Shown one piece after another: positions 6,537-10,157 of a stretch of DNA of 10,157 nt. Below the pieces are notes generated by a model, which was not told the DNA's origin, ran no database searches, and saw only the letters and a program-made list of their open reading frames with translations. Origin of the DNA: Hyphomicrobiales bacterium (GTDB lineage Bacteria; Pseudomonadota; Alphaproteobacteria; Rhizobiales; JALURZ01); the NCBI GenBank assembly GCA_027058735.1, contig JALURZ010000192.1, positions 1 through 10,157 on the forward strand, read 5' to 3'. A program made the translations under genes and the position numbers. Numbering within the stretch: the first letter of the stretch is position 1; each line of letters opens with the position of its first letter.

Positions 6537-7102
6537 CGCAGCCTCTCGATGCCGGGCAGGGGAATTTCACCAAGCCGGTTCGACACGGTCGAATCCACAT
6601 TGAAGAGGCGCAGCAGGACAGTCAGCCGATTGGCATTGCCGGTCGGAATCCAGTTTCCCGGCTGCGGCTCGGGAGCGACGGCAATCTGGAAGCTGCCATC
6701 ACTGTTGCGCAGCACATTCCTGCTGTTGAAGGAATGCCGGTCCGCGGGATTGTCGATGAGCTTTCCCCCGGAGGCGTAGACCGTGAGGGTCCACAATCGG
6801 GCCGGCAACTGGCGGCCACTGATGCGATAGGTGCAGTCGCCTGAGAGCCCGTTGGCGTCATCGTCGGTTTCCGAATGGAAAATGACGACCTCCGAGGCGG
6901 TCAGGGGAAGCTCTCCGGTCATCGCGAAATGGGCTTTTGTATAGGGATCAGCCTGCACGGAGCCTGCCTTCGGCCAGGCGACCCAGGGCCCGGAGGCGAT
7001 GATCGGTGTTCCGGGCCCGCCGTTGATCATGGCGGCAGCCGACAGAAACCCCAGACCCACGCCGGTGACAAGGAAAGCCAGTATGGTCAGCAACCTGCGC
7101 AA
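6527..7102 (-). CDS. DUF1214 domain protein, membrane-anchored or exported
   Basis: A 191-residue protein. Residues ~4-25 form a hydrophobic signal or anchor segment after two Arg. The rest is a DUF1214 module with its typical series: LWTLTVYASGGKLIDNPADR (~103-122), SDGSFQIAV (~134-142), GNWIPT (~149-154) and LTVLLRLF (~160-167). The start is TTG 7102, supported by GAGG about 6 bases upstream; an ATG slightly further upstream (7121) is followed at once by a stop in its own frame. It lies 53 bp downstream of the penicillin-binding protein gene on the same strand and overlaps the DUF1254 gene, so the three are probably one operon. The two domains, normally fused, may act as a pair in the envelope; this is inference. 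Confidence 0.87.
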   Translation of the reverse strand: MRRLLTILAFLVTGVGLGFLSAAAMINGGPGTPIIASGPWVAWPKAGSVQADPYTKAHFAMTGELPLTASEVVIFHSETDDDANGLSGDCTYRISGRQLPARLWTLTVYASGGKLIDNPADRHSFNSRNVLRNSDGSFQIAVAPEPQPGNWIPTGNANRLTVLLRLFNVDSTVSNRLGEIPLPGIERLRCS

Positions 7103-7155
7103 TTCTGCCTCACGGATTCATGACGGTCTTGCGCCACGGCAAACCATCGTGCGCC

Positions 7156-9378
7156 CTATTGCCTGGTGACCGGCGCGCCGGTGGAAAACCGTCCGCCGGG
7201 CCGGCTGCTGGAAAATCGCGGCTGCCGGCGCTGCGGCGGGCCCGCGGCCGCTCCGGAAACCTCCGGCGCCAGGCTGGCGGCCCTGTCGGCCGCGCCCTGG
7301 GCTTCCAGGAAGAGCTGGGAAATTCCGCGCAGGACATCGGACACCGGATCGCTTTCCTCCACCGGAGCCCGGGCGGTCCGGGCGGAATATTCGAACGGCG
7401 CGGAGGGACCGGCCACAAATGTCGTTCCACCGGACAATCCCGGAATGGCCGCAACCTCCAGGCCACGATGCGCGCGCACCATGTATTCACGCCAGGTCTG
7501 CGCCGGCAGAAATCCGCCGGTCACCCGTCGCATGGGCGAAAAATTGTCATTGCCGAACCAGACGCCGGTCACGTATTGGCCGGTATAGCCGATGAACCAG
7601 GCATCCCTGTAGGCCTGGTTGGTTCCCGTCTTGCCGGCCGCCGGCACGCCTTCCAGACGGGCGCGCCGCCCGGTGCCGTTATTGACGACATTGTTCAGCA
7701 TCACATTCAGCGTGTTCACATATTGCGGCTTGATTGTCTGTTCGAGCGCCGTTGCGTTGCGCTCGCGGCTGTAGAGCAGGTCGCCATTGGGGCGCCTGAT
7801 TTCCTTCACCGCATAGGGGCGCACACGCTTGCCCCCGTTGGCAAAGCCGGCAAAACCGCTGGTGATGTCCAGCAAGGTGACCTCATTGGTGCCCAGGGGC
7901 ATGGAGGGGTTGGACCTAAGGTGAGCCTGCAGGCCGATCGCCTTGGCGGTATCGATGATTTTCTTGCGCCCGATTCTCAGCGAAAGGCGAACCGGTATGG
8001 TGTTGATGGAACGGGTGAGCGCGGTCATCAACGTAACCCGGCCGCGGTAGCTGCGACCGTAGTTTCGCGGCGACCAGCCGCCGATCGACAGCGGCGCATC
8101 GGTTATGACCGTCTCGGGCGTCATCCCGGAGCGCAGGGCCGCGAGATACACAAACGGCTTGAACGCGGATCCGGGCTGGCGCTTGGCGTCGGTGGCGCGG
8201 TTGAACTGGCTTTTTTCATAGTCATAGCCGCCCACCATCGCGGTTACCGCGCCGTCCGGGCGCATCGAAACGAGAGCGCCCTGTCCGACGCGATAGGACT
8301 TGCCATAGACGCTCAGGGTGTTGTCGATGGCGGCCTGCGCCACCCTCTGCAGCGCCGGGTCGAGCGTGGAGCGGACCTTTACAACATATTCCTGTTCAAG
8401 CCCCTGTTCCTTCAGCGTGCGCACGACGTCCTCATAGGCCCAGTCGAGAAAGTTGTTGGCGGCGCCGACATCGGGATCGGCAATGATGCGGGCCGGATTG
8501 CGCCTTGCGGCAAACGCTTCGCCCTCGCCGATAAAGCCTGAAACGACCATCCGGTTGAGCACCACGCCGGCGCGGTTTCGCGCGACCTGAATGTCCAGAT
8601 GCGGGGCGTATTTGCCAGGCGCCTTGAACAGGCCGGCAAGCAGGGCGGCCTCGGCGAGATTGATCTGCCTGACCGATTTTCCGAAATAATATTGCGAAGC
8701 CGCCTCGACCCCATATGTGCCGCCGCCCAGATAGGAGCGATCGAGATACAGCTTCAGGATCTCCCGCTTCGTCAGCCGCACTTCGATCCACAGCGCAAGA
8801 AAGGCCTCCTTGAGTTTGCGTTTGATCGTGCGGTCGGGCTGGAGAAACAGGTTCTTCGCCACCTGCTGGGTGATGGAGCTGCCGCCCTGAACCACCTCGT
8901 TGGCCCGGAGATTTTCGATAAAGGCCCGGAAAATCCCCTGAAAATCGACCCCGATATGGTCAAAGAAGCGAACGTCTTCGGTCGCCAGCGTGGCATTGAT
9001 CATGTGGGGTGGAATTTCGTCGAGGGGAATGGCGTCATTCTGCCGAACGCCGCGCTGTCCGATGATCTTGTCGTTCTCGTCGACGAAGATGACGCTGTAC
9101 TGGCGGCCGCGATTCCAGAACTCATCCCCATCCTCCACCGATGGCAGCGCATAGCCAACCAGCAACAGCGCAACAGCGATCCCGAAGGTGGCGGCATCGG
9201 ACAGGGCGTCAACCACAAAACGCCGCAGGCCCGAAACATGCCATCGCCCCAGAAAGGAGGAATAGGCGCTCCACCCGTTGCGCAAAGCGTGCATGATACG
9301 AAACACGCCCGAATTCATGACAGCGTCAAAATCGAGCATCCGGGCCTGAAACCGGTTTTTGGACGGAAAATCCGGCAC
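7156..9378 (-). CDS. Bifunctional class A penicillin-binding protein (GT51 glycosyltransferase + transpeptidase)
   Basis: The 740-residue protein polymerises lipid II into glycan strands and cross-links the stem peptides. A cytoplasmic segment of about 60 residues and one membrane segment (~62-79) precede the GT51 domain. Its catalytic Glu134 lies in TEDVRFFDHIG, with GGSSITQQVAKN, KRKLKEAFLALW and YLDRSYLGGGTYGV following. The transpeptidase begins near 333 and has Ser404-x-x-Lys407 (GSAFK), SIN at 457-459 and Lys583-Thr-Gly, so both activities should be intact. The linker between domains is too short for the OB-fold insert of canonical PBP1A, so this is a shorter class A type; I give no gene symbol. 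The C-terminal ~80 residues are Pro/Arg/Ser-rich and probably disordered. The start is GTG 9378 with AGGGA about 10 bases upstream. It heads a probable operon with the DUF1214 and DUF1254 genes. Confidence 0.95.
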   Translation of the reverse strand: MPDFPSKNRFQARMLDFDAVMNSGVFRIMHALRNGWSAYSSFLGRWHVSGLRRFVVDALSDAATFGIAVALLLVGYALPSVEDGDEFWNRGRQYSVIFVDENDKIIGQRGVRQNDAIPLDEIPPHMINATLATEDVRFFDHIGVDFQGIFRAFIENLRANEVVQGGSSITQQVAKNLFLQPDRTIKRKLKEAFLALWIEVRLTKREILKLYLDRSYLGGGTYGVEAASQYYFGKSVRQINLAEAALLAGLFKAPGKYAPHLDIQVARNRAGVVLNRMVVSGFIGEGEAFAARRNPARIIADPDVGAANNFLDWAYEDVVRTLKEQGLEQEYVVKVRSTLDPALQRVAQAAIDNTLSVYGKSYRVGQGALVSMRPDGAVTAMVGGYDYEKSQFNRATDAKRQPGSAFKPFVYLAALRSGMTPETVITDAPLSIGGWSPRNYGRSYRGRVTLMTALTRSINTIPVRLSLRIGRKKIIDTAKAIGLQAHLRSNPSMPLGTNEVTLLDITSGFAGFANGGKRVRPYAVKEIRRPNGDLLYSRERNATALEQTIKPQYVNTLNVMLNNVVNNGTGRRARLEGVPAAGKTGTNQAYRDAWFIGYTGQYVTGVWFGNDNFSPMRRVTGGFLPAQTWREYMVRAHRGLEVAAIPGLSGGTTFVAGPSAPFEYSARTARAPVEESDPVSDVLRGISQLFLEAQGAADRAASLAPEVSGAAAGPPQRRQPRFSSSRPGGRFSTGAPVTRQ

Positions 9379-9447
9379 GCTGTACGATCCCTGTTTACAA
9401 CCAGATCAATATCTGTCGTGAATGGCCCAAAGCCCGCGGGCGTCCAC

Positions 9448-9483
9448 CCAGTTTGTACGCACTGGCAGTGAAACCAGTATACA
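9448..9483. promoter_or_regulatory. Phased triple dyad in the divergent penicillin-binding protein/YcgN promoter region
   Basis: CCAGT (9448-9452), 8 bases, ACTGG (9461-9465), 8 bases, CCAGT (9474-9478): three alternating half-sites with an exact 13-bp pitch. The middle also forms the perfect palindrome CACTG-G-CAGTG (9460-9470), and GTATAC (9477-9482) follows. TATACA (9478-9483) resembles a rightward -10 element, and TTGTAC (9453-9458) lies 19 bp upstream as a weak -35. The array is placed to regulate one or both divergent genes, or to form alternative hairpins. No matching regulator gene is in the window. Confidence 0.4.
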
Positions 9484-9606
9484 GCAGTCATGGAGATATT
9501 CCCAGCGCGTGCGAACTTGGTAAACACTGATCGTGCTTCTTGCAAGGCACAACGATACCGTGCCCGCGGGATTGGCCGGTTTCCCGATGAGGGCGGGGGT
9601 GGGGCA

Positions 9607-10083
9607 ATGGATGCACGACCAAAGAGGAACACACCACACAGCGCGTTCTGGCGTACCAAGAGCCTCGATGAACTCGATCCGCAAGAATGGGAATCGCTGT
9701 GTGATGGCTGCGGGCAATGCTGCCTCGTGAAACTTGAAGACGAGGACAGTGATGAAGTCCATTACACCGATGTCTCGTGCAAATTGCTCGATCTGGGCAG
9801 TTGCCGGTGCACGGACTATGACAATCGCGATGTGCTGGTCGATGATTGTGTGCGCCTGACGCCACAGGCCATTCGCGACATCGCCTGGCTGCCGCCAACA
9901 TGCGCCTATCGCCTGCTGGAACAGGGCCGACCCCTGCCGTGGTGGCATCCGCTTGTGTCGGGAACCGGGGAAACGGTGATCGAAGCGGGCATTTCCGTGC
10001 GTGGGAAAGCCACCAGCGAGCGTGATGTGCCCGAGTCCGAATTGCGCGCGCGCATCATCCGCCGGCCTCCCGATCGGCGGTGA
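9607..10083 (+). CDS. YcgN/UPF0260 family cysteine-cluster protein
   Basis: A 158-residue soluble protein of the YcgN (UPF0260) family. The signature CDGCGQCC (Cys32, Cys35, Cys38, Cys39) is the CxxCxxCC cluster of the putative zinc- or iron-chelating family. Cys58, Cys66, Cys68, Cys81 and Cys99 follow, within the conserved blocks CRCTDYDNR, CVRLTPQ, LPPTCAYR and WWHPLVSG. A metal-binding role is expected from the family; the cellular function is not established. ATG 9607 is preferred over the upstream ATG at 9490 because the conserved family N-terminus (AFWRTKSLDELDPQEWESLC) begins shortly after it and a G-rich Shine-Dalgarno-like stretch precedes it; the extra 39 residues look unlike the family. 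It is divergent from the penicillin-binding protein gene. Length is normal. Confidence 0.93.
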   Translation: MDARPKRNTPHSAFWRTKSLDELDPQEWESLCDGCGQCCLVKLEDEDSDEVHYTDVSCKLLDLGSCRCTDYDNRDVLVDDCVRLTPQAIRDIAWLPPTCAYRLLEQGRPLPWWHPLVSGTGETVIEAGISVRGKATSERDVPESELRARIIRRPPDRR

Positions 10084-10089
10084 GTATCC

Positions 10090-10153
10090 AGGCCCGGCCC
10101 CGTCATGGCGCCCGTTGCGCGCGCTGGCGGCTGATCTCGCAAGGGGCGGGCCT
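10090..10153. repeat. Inverted repeat downstream of the YcgN gene, near the right edge
   Basis: AGGCCCGGCCCC (10090-10101) and GGGGCGGGCCT (10143-10153) are complementary apart from one bulged G, enclosing about 41 bases, and a short T run begins at 10153. This could be the stem of a terminator-like structure for the YcgN gene, but the loop is long and the window ends here, so the role is uncertain. Confidence 0.25.
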
Positions 10154-10157
10154 TTGT

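Noticed and set aside
7120..8541. Long 473-codon open frame on the plus strand
   Set aside because: It is antisense to the penicillin-binding protein, whose motifs are all intact in the other strand. The product is low-complexity and resembles no family.
8640..8760. Apparent substitution in the glycosyltransferase motif (YLDRSYLGG rather than the common YLNxxYLGG)
   Set aside because: From memory, Asp at this place is common in alphaproteobacterial class A proteins, and the catalytic Glu and the RKLKE motif are intact, so it does not suggest loss of activity.
8599..9471. 290-codon plus-strand open frame opposite the penicillin-binding protein N-terminal half
   Set aside because: Antisense shadow of a well-supported gene with no family resemblance.
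9433..9570. CCCGCGGG palindrome present twice (9433-9440 and 9563-9570)
   Set aside because: Eight-base GC palindromes are expected often at this base composition, and the flanking bases do not match.
10103..10157. Possible C-terminal end of a convergent minus-strand gene, stop at 10105-10103
   Set aside because: Only about 17 codons are visible, with no recognisable motif; other minus frames here are equally open.

Overview
The window looks like chromosomal DNA from a GC-rich alphaproteobacterium, most likely of the order Hyphomicrobiales (Rhizobiales). This is inferred from the family content: a DivJ/PleC-type sensor kinase, DUF1491, DUF2336, the split DUF1214/DUF1254 pair, a YcgN-type cysteine-cluster protein, and a 5' fragment resembling DUF5330. 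Many genes appear to start with GTG or TTG. No tRNA, rRNA, CRISPR array, insertion sequence or prophage gene was found.

Layout. (1) The left edge holds the first 17 codons of a leftward gene with a hydrophobic N-terminus. (2) A divergent gap of about 550 bp follows. Its left half (60-262) is very AT-rich and holds promoter-like elements, a 13-bp palindrome and a perfect TTAA-N7-TTAA (CtrA-type) motif. Its right half is GC-rich and packed with inverted repeats (325-421, 482-497, 513-581), suggesting a structured leader ahead of the kinase. (3) A rightward block encodes a membrane PAS-histidine kinase, a membrane-anchored protein with two peptidoglycan-binding domains, and a DUF1491 protein that starts directly after the preceding stop codon. 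(4) A leftward DUF2336 gene converges on it, the two 3' ends overlapping by 6 bp. (5) Divergent from DUF2336 is a rightward pair: a 63-residue orphan protein and, 2 bp later, a predicted lipoprotein. (6) A leftward block, read right to left, encodes a bifunctional class A penicillin-binding protein, a DUF1214 protein and a DUF1254 protein, the last two overlapping by 10 bp. (7) Divergent from the penicillin-binding protein is the YcgN-family gene; the gap between them contains a regularly phased triple dyad (9448-9478).

The shared theme is the cell envelope and probably the cell cycle. The kinase type belongs to the family that feeds the DivK-CtrA pathway, and its neighbours bind or synthesise peptidoglycan or sit in the envelope. 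CtrA-like motifs lie upstream of the kinase and upstream of the DUF2336/orphan-gene pair. This regulatory link is inference from motif and context only. No complete novel system is evident. The best candidates for something undescribed are the structured leader before the kinase, the orphan-protein/lipoprotein pair, and the triple dyad.
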